Under the pieces are notes generated by a model. It saw only the letters and a list, made by a program, of their open reading frames with translations. It was not told the origin of the DNA and did no database searches. The position numbers and the translations under genes are program-made. Below, piece after piece: positions 42,591 to 51,889 of a stretch of DNA of 64,000 nucleotides. Source of the DNA: Prorocentrum cordatum (lineage: Eukaryota > Sar > Dinophyceae > Prorocentrales > Prorocentraceae); contig CAUYUJ010018888.1 of assembly GCA_963575745.1 (NCBI GenBank), forward strand, positions 129,017 to 193,016. The letters are read 5' to 3'. Numbering within the stretch: the stretch's first letter is position 1; each line of letters opens with the position of its first letter.

Positions 42591-42746
42591 TTAAGTCGGG
42601 CGTGTCCCCCTTCAGGAGGAATATTCAAAAAGGATCGACAAGTAGCCCGGTGGTGATTTTGGGAGTATTTTTGCATTTGGGGGGTATTTCTGACTGTGTT
42701 TAGTTTTTCGTCCAAGCTCCGCCTGTAGGGGGACATGCCCGACCTA
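42591..42746. mobile_element. Introner-like TIR element, copy f
   Basis: TTAAGTCGGGCGTGTCCCCC at the left and CCGCCTGTAGGGGGACATGC..CCGACCTA at the right. Flanking CAGTAGCA (42583-42590) and CAGCAGCA just after the element are a possible 7/8 target duplication. Confidence 0.85.
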
Positions 42747-42860
42747 CCAGCAGCAGGAGAGGGGCAGCGCCAGGAGCGGCGGGAGCAGCGGGGGGGCTGG
42801 AGGCCTCTGGCCGCGGGCCCCGCGCCAGCTGGTGGCCAGCGTTCAGGGGCAACGATGGGG

Positions 42861-43238
42861 TTAAGTCGGGCCTGTCCCTCTAGAGACTGTTTTTTCTAGG
42901 TCCAGCGATAACCCGGGTTATCGGGCTTGCCCCCCTCCCCCCCCCCTAGGATAACCTAACCTTGCCGGTTGAGCAGGTCCGGGGTGGGGGAGCGTAGGCA
43001 TATGCAGGGCTGCCCACAGCGCGAAGGTTAGGTTATCGGCCGGCCTCCTCCTCCCCCCAGAAAACCCGGATTATCGCCGATTCCCAAAAACGTCTCCTAC
43101 AGGAGGAATATTCAGAAATAGGCCAAAACATACTCAGGGAACGATTTTTCTCTATTGGTGAGTATCTTTGGCGTATGTTTAGGGTATTTGTTATTTTTCG
43201 TTCAAAATCCGCCTATCGGGGGACACACCCGACCTAAC
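42861..43238. mobile_element. Introner-like TIR element, copy g, interrupted by a nested insertion
   Basis: GGTTAAGTCGGGCCTGTCCC at 42860 is the left tip. The rest of the left end (CTACAGGAGGAATATTC) resumes at 43098, and the right end CCGCCTATCGGGGGACACAC..CCGACCTAA closes at 43238. The ~190 bp between contain GATAACCCGGGTTATCGGGC and AACCCGGATTATCGCCGATT, inverted-repeat-like ends of a second element. Confidence 0.7.
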
Positions 43239-43266
43239 GATAGGGGGGGATAGGCAAGGGGTGGGG

Positions 43267-43555
43267 ATGCATCGACCCCCAATCGTTAACGGGCGAAGAG
43301 CGGTACAAAATACGCTTTTTCGCTGTCGGGGGCGCTTGTCCCAGGGCGGCTGGAAAGTTTATACCCTTACGGTGGCACGCCAAGGTATAAACTGTCCAGC
43401 CGCCCTGGGACAGGCGCCCCCTGCGGCGGAACAGTTTTTCTTTTATCCAGTTCCTCGCCCGCTAACATCACCCATCGATCGCCGATAGGGGCCTGATAGC
43501 CCCATCCAGCCCAGTAACGTGCGGATTCACTATCGGGGGCCCATCGTCAATCTTC
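43267..43555. repeat. GATGCATCGAC element, interrupted copy
   Basis: Begins GATGCATCGACCCCCAATCG and resumes after ~170 bp with CATCGATCGCCGATAGGGGC and GTGCGGATTCACTATCGGGG. The interruption contains the hairpin at 43324-43428. Confidence 0.6.
43324..43428. repeat. ~105-bp near-perfect hairpin
   Basis: The arms GTCCCAGGGCGGCTGGAAAG..TTTATACC and GGTATAAACTGTCCAGCCGC..CCTGGGAC are complementary over ~37 bp with few mismatches, around a ~20-nt loop. The outer bases GGGGGCGC / GCGCCCCC also pair. Confidence 0.85.
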
Positions 43556-43725
43556 AGCCACGCGCAGAGGGGGGTGGGGGGAGGGGAGGGCTTCTTAGGA
43601 GCACCCCTGCTTCTTAGAAGGCGCGGGCCTTCTCTACAGACGTAGGGCCGGCGCCTTCTCAGAAACGGCCTCCTTCTAAGACGCCCCCCCCCTCGCTCCA
43701 CCCCCCTGGTGCGCACCGCCAAGAT
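43553..43725. repeat. Palindromic element, second copy of 24605-24790
   Basis: Shares CTTCTTAGAAGGCGCGGGCC, GGCCGGCGCCTTCTCAGAA and both flanks with the copy beside exon E. Confidence 0.75.
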
Positions 43726-43744
43726 GCACGGGCCACGTGTCTCA

Positions 43745-43905
43745 GGAGGGAAAGAAACACACAGACACAATTATTCGTCGATTCCCAGGAAAATATGGGA
43801 AAATATGGGAAGTGGGGGGGAAGACAAAAACCCAGAAAATATGAGGAAATATGGGGAATATGTTTATTTGTGTGTATTTATTTGTGTGTCCTGGGGCCCC
43901 TTCAG
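43745..43905 (+). repeat. GGGAAAATATGGGAAGTGGG element, + copy
   Basis: ACACACAGACACAATTATTC, then CCAGGAAAATATGGGAAAAT, then GGGGAATATGTTTATTTGTG, ending near TGTCCTGGGGCCCC. Nearly collinear with the copies at 45196 and 45470. Confidence 0.85.
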
Positions 43906-44133
43906 TGTCACTGATTCCAGGTCGATGTGTCCCCCGCTCTGCCCATCCCCCCCTGGCGCTGCCCCTCGAGCGTGGGCTCTCGCCTGTGGTCGCAGCGGCG
44001 GCATCGGCCTCCAGCACACGCGCTCCAGCGAGCGTGCGCGCACCTGCCGCCTCCTGTGCCCCCGTCCGCTCCCTGGCGCCCCTGGTTTCGATGCTCGTTT
44101 TGGGGACCTTCCTGGGGGCCACCTAATGGATCT

Positions 44134-44250
44134 GTTCGACTCAGGTTCGACTCAAGTTCGACTCAGGTTCGACTCAGGTTCGACTCAGGTTCGACTCAGG
44201 TTCGACTCAGGTTCGACTCATGTTCGACTCAGGTTCGACGCAGCTTCGAC
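44134..44250. repeat. 11-bp tandem repeat GTTCGACTCAG
   Basis: About ten consecutive units with single-base variants (ending AA, AT or CGCAG). Confidence 0.93.
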
Positions 44251-44771
44251 GCTCGAGTGAAGCGAGTGGCTGCAGGAAGGTCCCCAGAATGAGCATCTAA
44301 CCTGGTGAGACCGCGACTCAGAGCAGGGAAGCTGCACCCACACCTCTGCCCCCTTCCCTCGATTTCCCCTTTTTGGGGCCTCCTGGGAGGTCCTCGTCGC
44401 CACCGCTGGATTCGCCTCGGAATCCTGGTCAGAACGCACCCCAGGAGAGGTCCAGGGAGCATCGGCACCGGCACCCGTTCGTTCCCCCAACGACGGCTGT
44501 AGCTCCTCGATCTTCCCTCCCCTCCTCCCGACGAGCACCCCCCCTCGCCCTTGACAGCCGCTAGTGTGTTCAGACTGGTCGATTGGAATGGCCAGCGCCC
44601 TTCGGCGACGCATCTCTATCTCTAACGTGGCAGTTGCTTTAGGAGTGTTTCCCTGGGGCAAGAGAAGAGCAAACAGCAATCAACTCCAGGACCAAACAGC
44701 GAAAACAAGTTCTTTCTAATTGCGAAAAGCAGCAACAGAACAGCATATCAAAAAGCAATCCCCCGTCCGAG

Positions 44772-44863
44772 GGCGATCCCCTGGGCGAGTGCCGGGTCTC
44801 GCCCGAGGGCTTCGGCTGGATGACGCGCTGCCTGTGCCGGCTGGCGCGGCACTTCTGCGACGG
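44772..44863 (+). CDS. Histone deacetylase exon J
   Basis: Encodes GDPLGECRVSPEGFGWMTRC then LARHFCDG, the GDPLG..xVTPEGF..MT segment that follows AGFDA in class II enzymes. It joins exon I after Lys in phase 0. Acceptor CGAG|GGC; donor CGG|GCGC splits the codon completed by exon K. Confidence 0.88.
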
Positions 44864-45195
44864 GCGCGCGCGCGCGCGCGTCCCTCGGCCGGCCCGGCCG
44901 GCGGGGAGGCCCCCCGACGTCCTGGACATCATGGAAGTCGCCATGGAGCAGATGGGGTCTCGAGGGAAGCGGATCCTGGGGTTTCGCGTAGTTTTCGGGC
45001 TCTCTCGGAGCCTTCCGCGGGCACCAGGGCTGTCCATACACGGCTCCAGACGAAGAGTGGGTGGTGGGGAAAGCCCACGCGATCCAGGACCCGTGTCCCT
45101 GAGGACCCGTCTGTTTCGCGAAGAGGCGAAGACGGAGTTGGCATCGAAGGTTTTCCGGCGTTCTTTTTGTTTGGGGGGAGGGGCTCCATGGGTCA

Positions 45196-45632
45196 GGAGG
45201 GAAAAAAAGCACAGACACAATTAATCGTCGATTTCCCAGAAAATATGGGAAAATATGGGAAGTGGGGGGGAAGACAGAAACCCAGAAAATATGGGGAAAT
45301 ATGGGGACTATTTTTATTTGTGTGTATTTATTTGTGTGTCCTGGGGCCCCTTCAATGGGGCCTGCACATCGTCGCCACGGCCGGGCTCCTGTTTCATATT
45401 TTTCGTCGAAGCGCGCTCCTGGACAGGTTTCAGGGCACCGGCGGCGCACTGCTGGGGCTTCCAAGGCTCAGGAGGGAAAGAAACACACAGACACAATTAA
45501 TCGTCGATCCCCAGGAAAATATGCGAAAATATGGGAGGGGGGGGGGAAGACAAAAACCGAGAAAATATGTGAAAATATGGGGATTTTGTTTATTTGTGTG
45601 TATTTATTTGTGTGTTCTGGGGCCCCTTTAAA
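45196..45632 (+). repeat. Two GGGAAAATATGGGAAGTGGG elements in tandem orientation
   Basis: One at 45196-45354 and one at 45470-45632, both starting with an AGGAGGGAAA..CACAGACACAATTAATCG run and ending TTTGTGTGT(C/T)CTGGGGCCCCTT. They lie in the intron between exons J and K. Confidence 0.85.
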
Positions 45633-46594
45633 GGCCTCCGACGTTTCTGGAAAAACACGAACAACAAGCTTGGTTTGACGCTGTGACGCACTTGTGTTGG
45701 GCCGTTTTCTTGTCGCGGCGGCCTCAACAGACAATCTGGGACGACAGGCCAGTCCGGGCGAGGGGTCCTTCTCTTCGCCGGACTTGGAACCAAGTTGGTT
45801 ATTTAGGTTGAGTTGGTGTTTAGCTTTTGGGATGCTCAAATTTGTTGTGTCTCTGGCCCAGAGTGGCCTTGAGCGATTTCTGGCCATCTTCTCCCGACAC
45901 CCTATTGTTTTGTTCGGCTTGCGGCCGAGAGTGTCCAGGCCAGTGGCAGACTGTCACCATCAACCACAGCACAGTCGAGAGTCTCGGGCCTAACGTCTTG
46001 AATCAATCAGAGCATTAATACTGCCTTTTGAGGGCTACATCGGGAGAGCTCTGACGCTCTTTCGAGGAGTGGAGTCGTAGGGTCACGAATGCTCATTTTG
46101 CGAACGGACCAAGAGCTCAGAATCGCTTGCCTTGTCATGGGCATTTTAAGGAGGCAGGTCCTGATGGGGGGCGGCTCGCAGGAGTCAAGAGACGCCATCT
46201 TCAGGCTAGGATCTGGGGGGAAGGTTGGCCCCCGTGGCGAGCGGCACCCAGGAACCCAGAGGACGCGCCCCTTTCTGAGAGGGGGGCGTCCTTGTGGCCG
46301 CGGCTGGACGCGGCGCGGTTAAGCTGAGCTGGCCCGACCCGAACGTGCCGAGCTCCCCCCAAGGTTGGCCTCCTGGCCCGACGCGGCCGTCGAGCAGCAA
46401 AAGGCTTTGCAGGGTCGAGCAAGAGCCGATCACCATTTCCCAGCTGGCAGGTCGGCTAGCACTGCCCTCCAGGACGACGGCAGCCGAGGCACAATCCCAA
46501 GTCTCGACGCGACTGGAGGGCAGTGGCCAACGTTTCGTTTTCCTTGCTGTGGGCCTCTTCGCCAATGTAGGATCATGCCCCCTATGAGCGCTCC
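45633..46594. other. Unassigned intron sequence
   Basis: A GGACGCCCCCCTCTCAGAAAG-like word occurs inverted within 46230-46300. No gene recognised. Confidence 0.3.
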
Positions 46595-46740
46595 AAGAGG
46601 AGGAGGAGGAGGAGGAGGAGGAGGAGGAGGAGGAGGAGGAGGAGGAGGAGGAGGAGGATCGGGAGGAAGAGGAGGAGGAGGAAAAGGAGGAGGAGGAGGC
46701 GGAGAAGGAAGAGGAGATGGAGATGGAGACGGAGACGAAG
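46595..46740. repeat. (GGA)n microsatellite
   Basis: Pure GGA over about 60 bp followed by GGA/AGA variants. Confidence 0.9.
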
Positions 46741-47332
46741 GGGGATGACCGAGGCGGAGGGGGGCCTCCAGAGGTCTCAAGAGGTTTCCCGAGGCTTCTG
46801 GCGGTACAAAGGCAATGCAATGTGTGTCCCCCTCGAGGTGGAGGCCAGAGAGGCAGATGGGGGGGAAGGCGGGAGAGAGGGCCCTGGATGCGAGCCAGCA
46901 CACCGACGATCGCGGTTCCCTATGCCACAGATGCCAGGGTATCCAGCGCGCGCCGCCGCCGTTGGCGCCGCTGGCCTGCTGGCGGGAGGGCCTGCCACCG
47001 CCGCCGGAGCCCCAGGGCGTGCTCCGCGGCCCGCCTGCTCGTTGGCCTCGGCGGCCCGCGCCCGCCGCCGCGACCTGCAGCCGCTGCAGGCGCGCCTCGG
47101 CCAGCGGCGCCGGCGCTGGGCGCACAGCGGCAGCCCCGTGAGGCGCCGCTGCCCAGCCGTCCGCCTCGAGTCGTCGCTCCGTACGTCGGCGTGCGCAGCC
47201 TGCGCCGCCGGCGCCGGGGCAGCGCTCCCGCCGTCGGGCGGGTGACGAAAGGTGCGCCTGTCGTGCACCTCTGAGGCCTAACAGGGGCCCAGTGGGCCCC
47301 AAAGGGGCACAAAAGGTGCACGTGTCTTCACC
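46741..47332. other. Unassigned GC-rich intron sequence
   Basis: GC-rich block with open frames on both strands and no conserved motif. It lies inside the J-K intron, whose exons join seamlessly without it. Confidence 0.35.
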
Positions 47333-47340
47333 CCTCAGTC

Positions 47341-47479
47341 TTAAGTCGGTCCTGTCCCTCTACAGGAGGAATGCTCAGTGTGAATATTCTCGTGTATTTG
47401 TGAATCTTCTTGTGTACTTTTGTTACTATTTTACATTTTTCGTCCCAGCTCCGCCTGTATGGGGACACGCCCGACCTAA
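47341..47479. mobile_element. Introner-like TIR element, copy h, 8-bp TSD
   Basis: A 139-bp element from TTAAGTCGGTCCTGTCCCTC to GGGGACACGCCCGACCTAA. CCTCAGTC at 47333-47340 is repeated exactly at 47480-47487. Confidence 0.9.
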
Positions 47480-47879
47480 CCTCAGTCATCGCCCCCCTGT
47501 CAGCAACGCCCAACGCCAGCAGCTCCGGCCGCGCTCGCCGCCGCGCGGCTCCCAGAGGAAAGTCGCTTGCGGCGGCGCCTGCGCCGCTTCGCCTTGGCCG
47601 TGGGACGGCCTGGGGAGCAGCTCCGCCGGCGGCCGCAGCACCCGCCGCCGCCTCCGCGCTGGCCAGCGACTTCGACGCAGCCAGGGCTACGGAGATCGCC
47701 GACCGCGCGTCTGCGGCCACGGTGCGCCGTGGCGCGCGCGCTTCCACCGCAGCGCGGACTGCAGCCGCCACCAGTGCAGCGACGTCCGGCTCCTCGCGCT
47801 CTCCTCTGGTCCCTCGCGCGGCGGTCGTCGTGCGGATGACCGAGGCGACGGGCATGCGATCGCTTGCCCGCCGCCTCGT

Positions 47880-48770
47880 TCGAAGAGGAGGACGAGGTGG
47901 AGGGATGGGGGAGTAGGCCAGAGGAGGAGAAGAGGGAGAAGGAGGAGGAGGAGGAGGAAGAGGAGGAGTTGGAGGAGTTGGAGGAGGAGGAGGAGGAAGA
48001 GGCGAAGGAGGAGGAGGAGGAGGAGGAGGAAAAGGAGGATGAGCAGGAGGAGGAGGAGCAGGAGGAGGAGGAAGAGCAGGAGGAGGAGGAGGAGGAGGAG
48101 GAGGAGAGGAGAGGAGGAGGAGGAGGAGGAGGAGGAGGAGGAGAAGGAGGAGGAGGAGGGGGGGAGGGAGGGAGGGAGGGAGGGAGGGAGGGAGGGAGGA
48201 GGGAGGGAGGGAGGGACGGAGGGACGGGGGAGGGGGGAGGGAGGGAGGGAGGGAGGGAGGGAGGGAGGAGGGAGGAGGATGAGGAGGAGAGGAGGAGGAG
48301 GAGGAGGAGGAGGAGGAGGAGGACGAGGAGGAGGAGGAGGAGGAGGAGGAGGAGGAGGAGGAGGAGGAGGAGGAGGAGGAGGAGGAGGAGGAGGAGGAGG
48401 AGGAGTGGAGGAAATGGAGGGAGCAGGAGGGGAGGAGCAGGAGGAGGAGGAAGAGCAGGAGGAGGAGGAGGAGGAGGAGAAGGAGGAGGATTCGGAATAT
48501 TAGGACTATTAGGAAAATTAGGCGGATAATGGAGGAGGAGGAGGAGGTGGAGGTGGAGAAGGAGGAGGAGGAGGACGAGGAGGAGGAGGAGGAGGAGGAG
48601 CAGTTGTAGAACGAGAGCAAGAGCAGGTGAATGGATGGGAAGCGGTGGAGGAGGGATGGAGGAGGAGGAGGAGGAGGAGGAGGAGGAGGAGGAGGAGGAG
48701 GAGGAGGGCGGATGGAGGAGGAGCAATAACAGGAGGTGGAGGAGGATGAGGAATGGAGGAGGAGGAGCTG
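47880..48770. repeat. ~0.9-kb (GGA)n/(GGGA)n purine tract
   Basis: Almost uninterrupted purines on the + strand, with GGAGGGA sub-blocks at 48165-48270. It lies just upstream of exon K. All long open frames across it (poly-Glu, poly-Arg, poly-Gly, poly-Ser) are repeat artefacts. Confidence 0.93.
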
Positions 48771-48837
48771 GAGGGAGGGGGCGAGGAGCTGCTGGCGGAG
48801 CAGCGACGGCGACGGCGCCCTTCCCCCGCGCGGGGAG

Positions 48838-48898
48838 GCGCCTGCTGCTGTGCCTGGAGGGGGGCTACAACCCCGATGCCATCGCTCAGTGCACCGTG
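48838..48898 (+). CDS. Histone deacetylase exon K (catalytic tyrosine)
   Basis: Encodes RLLLCLEGGYNPDAIAQCTV. The tyrosine of GGY is the transition-state residue of the mechanism and is present. Acceptor GGAG|GCGC restores the split Gly codon of exon J; donor GTG|GAG (GA). It immediately follows a 0.9-kb GGA tract. Confidence 0.9.
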
Positions 48899-49050
48899 GA
48901 GCCCCCGGCGCGGCCCCACGCGCCCCATCCTTCCAAGCCTCTCTCGAAGAAGGAAAAACCACACTAACAAATCTCCAAGAAGTCCGCGCGGAGCGCGAAC
49001 AGTTATGTTCATGTGTGTTTTTTCTTCGTCTAAACCCAGATCAGGTCCGA

Positions 49051-49208
49051 GCAGGCGGGGTCGCAGGATCGCGCCGCATCGCCGATGCGCCGGCGAAGCG
49101 GATCGGCGTGGGGCCCGACTTTCTTCGCGCCGCCGCCGCCGCCGATGCCTCGCCGACGCCTCGGTGACGCATCGGCGGTGCGGCGCGACCCTCCGACCCC
49201 ACCTGCCC
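49051..49208. repeat. GATGGGGTC hairpin-family element
   Basis: GCGGGGTCGCAGGATCGCGC at the left mirrors GCGGCGCGACCCTCCGACCC at the right. Confidence 0.7.
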
Positions 49209-49369
49209 GGACCCCGATCTGGGAGGCCTGCGCCCGCCGCGCCAAAGCCCGGCTTGGGCGCGGGGGCGGCCGAGCATTTGCGGGCCCACTCGGGGCCAAA
49301 GGGGGGACGGAAAGTTCGCCCTGGCGGAAGTTTCGAAAGTTTTTCGGACGTAGTCAGATCTCTGCACGA

Positions 49370-49765
49370 ACGAAACGGGTGCGGAAAGGATAGGTACGAT
49401 GTCCAACAGCAGTTCCTGTTCATTCTGAGCAGGACTCGCTGTCCGCGCCGCCGCGGCCGGTGCCCATTTTGAGACAGAAGGCCGCCTGCCCAACACCGGC
49501 CGCTGTTGGTGTGGGACAATATTCTCTGAGATCCGATGTCGTGTTTTTTTTCAATACGGGGTCCCCCGAAGTCTCGACCCAGTCCCCAGGACCGGCTTTC
49601 CATCCCGAGTCGTTTTTTTTGACGGTCCCGGGGCCCGGCGAGGGCCCCTAGAGGACGAAAAATACGAAACAAAATCCGTCTTGATTTTTTCAATACGTTT
49701 GAGAGGTCTGGGTTTGTTGTTGAGCATATCCATTTTTTCCGTACCCATTTCGGGCGTCCAAACAA
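49370..49765. mobile_element. TGGACGCCCGAAATGGG element, second copy, interrupted
   Basis: GAGACAGAAGGCCGCCTGCC and GACTCGCTGTCCGCGCCGCC match the interior of 8088-8296. The right end, CCGTACCCATTTCGGGCGTC, follows only after the 'GATCCGATGTCGTGTTTTTT' element (49524-49716) has been inserted. Confidence 0.7.
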
Positions 49766-49859
49766 ATGTGTTCGAGTTCCTGGGGTGGTTCTCATCGGCC
49801 GCGCCTCGTCGAGGGCGTCGCCTGTTAGGATACACCCGCTCGATCCCCCCTCTAGAATC

Positions 49860-49965
49860 CGCCCGCCCTTCCGAACGTTAGGCCCGCCCGCCCGACCCGC
49901 CCGTGCGGGCCCGCCCGACCCGCCCGTTCGGGCCCTCCCGCCCGAACCGCCCGAGTCGTCTTCAC
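49860..49965. repeat. CCCGCCCGA(A/C) short tandem repeats
   Basis: Repeated CGCCCGACCCGCCCGT units with G/C variants. Confidence 0.7.
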
Positions 49966-50446
49966 CCGATCTGTCGCTCTGCCTTCGTCCTGCCAGTCGG
50001 CTACCGCTTGTGGGCGAAAAACATGCCCGTATCCTCGGCTTCGCGGGCCGGGCTTCTGGGCCGCGACCCTGCTGATACGGGGCGGTTTTGTTGCCGAGGC
50101 CCCGCGCGGAACGTATCCGTGCGACCGCGCATCCCAGCAGAACCCCGACATCATGATTCTTTCATCATAACGTCGACCCTCGGAGAATTGAACTCATTCC
50201 CCAGGACGGGTTTTTCGCCCCGAGTAGTTTTGTTCACGGTCCCGAGGCCCAGTAAGGGCTTCCGAAGGCCGAAAATAACGAAAAACCTCGCGCCGTGACT
50301 TGTTCATGACTTGAGGGGGTCTGGGATCCGTGGGACCGCGCCCTGGAGTCCAGACCGTGAGGGCGCGGATACGGATCTGTCCGCCGCTCGTGAACCGTGC
50401 CCTGGGGCGCCCGCGGAGGTGTCCTCGCCCCGCCTGTCCCCTTGAG

Positions 50447-50638
50447 GAGTGCGTGCAGTCCCTGCTGGCCGAGGCCTCGGGCGAGCCAGTCCCGCCCGGC
50501 AGCGAGCTGCCGCAGTTCGAGACGGGCGCGCGCCGGGCTCAGCCCGCCGGGGGGCCAGGCCGGTCCCCGAGGCCAGGACGGTCATCCCACGTCTCGGGGG
50601 CCGCCAGCAAAAGGTGTGGTGACTACACCGCGCGGTGA
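50447..50638 (+). CDS. Histone deacetylase exon L (C-terminal)
   Basis: Encodes ECVQSLLAEASGEPVPPGSE, the final helix (V..LL.....P.P), then a polar tail to a TGA at 50636-50638. Acceptor TTGAG|GAG in phase 0. The tail beyond about 50530 is not conserved, so a further splice cannot be excluded. Confidence 0.72.
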   Translation, partial: ECVQSLLAEASGEPVPPGSELPQFETGARRAQPAGGPGRSPRPGRSSHVSGAASKRCGDYTAR

Positions 50639-50799
50639 GTCGGTGAGGTTTCGGGCTCGGGCGGGGCTGAGACGAGGATGACTCCGTTCCAGAGCGCTCT
50701 GGAGCGCTTCAGAGCGCTCGGGAACGCTTTGTGGGAAGGCCTCGGCGCTCGCTACATCCTCCAAAACCGCCAGATCTTATAAAGATTCTCGATGTCTCC

Positions 50800-50933
50800 T
50801 TAAGTCGGGCGTGTCCCTCTGCAGGTGGAAAATCCAAACATAGTCTAAACAAATCTGATGTGTTTGACCATTGTTTTTTGTATTTCTAAGTTGTCGTCCA
50901 ACATCCGCCTGTAGGAGGACAGGCCCAACTTAA
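50800..50933. mobile_element. Introner-like TIR element, copy i, 7/8 TSD
   Basis: TTAAGTCGGGCGTGTCCCTC at the left and CCGCCTGTAGGAGGACAGGC..CCAACTTAA at the right (134 bp). Flanks ATGTCTCC (50792-50799) and ATGTATCC (50934-50941) match at seven of eight. Confidence 0.87.
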
Positions 50934-50941
50934 ATGTATCC

Positions 50942-51889
50942 TCGCCCGATGTTATCCTCGTCCTTGGCTTCGCCTTGGGGGCCGCCGTGCGGTGTTGGGC
51001 CTCGGGCCGTGCTCTGAGAGCAGCTCTTGGGAGGCCATGGGGCCTCCGAGGCCCCAAAAGACCGTGCGGTGGCGGGCCGCGTGGAGATCGGGCCGGACGA
51101 AAGGGGGGGATTGGGAAATGGGGGGTTACGAAATTTGCTGCATGCAGCTGGTTTCGGCTTCACCGAGGGGCCCATTCCTCGATACATAGCCGCCTCCGGC
51201 GCCGGGAGGCGCCGGGAAAGTCAGCTACATGAGCTGATTCTCAACCCCCCCCTTTGCTATCCCCCCCTTTCGCCCGACCCGAGGAGAGGTCGTCGGAGAG
51301 ATGCCGAGGCCGTGCGCGCAGCCCGTCGCCACACGGTTTATTGGCGCGCGCTGGGCTCGGGCCTGCTCTCGAGGGAAGCAACAGCATAAAAGACAGAGGC
51401 GACGACAGGGGCGAATAGCCCAGGGGAGAGCAATCCATGAATTCAGGTGCGCCGATGATCTATGTCTTCGACAGGGCTCCCGGGCGAATACGTGTAGTGC
51501 CCGCTCCTGGCCTATTCGCCCCTATGGTCGCCGCCGACATCAACATACACTTTCGGGACACCTCGCCGATTTCTTGGATTGGCGCTGGAGCCCCCGGCGC
51601 GCTCCGCGCGCCAGGAAGGGGGGCTCAGCGCAGATCCGAGAGGTCCGCGCAGGTCTCCGTCAGTTTCTGTCTATGCAGTTCTTTATCTTCCTCCAGCCTC
51701 GGTGTGCAGGGCGGTCCCGGAGGCCAGGACCTCTAAGCACTTTAAACGGAGAAGGTTAAAGGCGAGGTATAAATCGAGCATGTACCGCTGCCGTGCCTGG
51801 CTCAAGCCGGGCCCGGCCAAATATATGACTGTGCCTCACCGAGGCGCACGACTGGTATCTGAGATCGGAAAATACCTTTTCCATTGAAG
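50942..51889 (+). other. Leader region of the copia-like element (probable 5' LTR and UTR)
   Basis: The 5' edge cannot be fixed because the 3' LTR lies outside the window. Just before the ORF is TGGTATCTGAG (51853-51863), resembling the primer-binding site complementary to initiator tRNA-Met used by many copia elements (TGGTATCAGAG). A TATAAAT at 51768 is noted but dinoflagellate promoters rarely use TATA boxes. Confidence 0.45.

Larger units (their letters stand above)
11320..50638 (+). other. Class II histone deacetylase gene locus (12 exons recognised)
   Basis: Twelve short exons join in phase into a ~381-residue product covering the whole Zn-dependent deacetylase fold. They contain the HPEQPARL entry motif, [14 protein letters not shown], the zinc ligands of DVHHGNGT and AGFDA, and the catalytic tyrosine of LEGGYN. 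The family removes acetyl groups from lysines of histones and other proteins; motif spelling fits class II (HDAC6/10-like) rather than class I. The inferred introns (346 to 13,331 bp) start with GC (seven) or GA (four), end AG and are followed by G, and none starts with GT. The initiating exon was not found. The junctions are read from protein continuity and splice dinucleotides, not from RNA. Confidence 0.85.

Noticed and set aside
46917-47916. GC-rich Ala-rich frames between exons J and K
   Set aside because: Exons J and K join within one codon without any intervening exon, and no family motif is seen.
47292-48962. Open frames of 403 and 544 residues (Glu/Arg/Gly or Ser/Pro/Leu)
   Set aside because: Translations of the (GGA)n tract; real coding sequence nearby is only exon K.
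51768-51774. TATAAAT as a promoter for the copia-like element
   Set aside because: TATA boxes are not typical of dinoflagellate promoters and no LTR boundary is available to place it.
51884-51889. TTG start of the copia-like ORF
   Set aside because: First ATG in frame is 51890; TTG initiation is not expected in eukaryotes.
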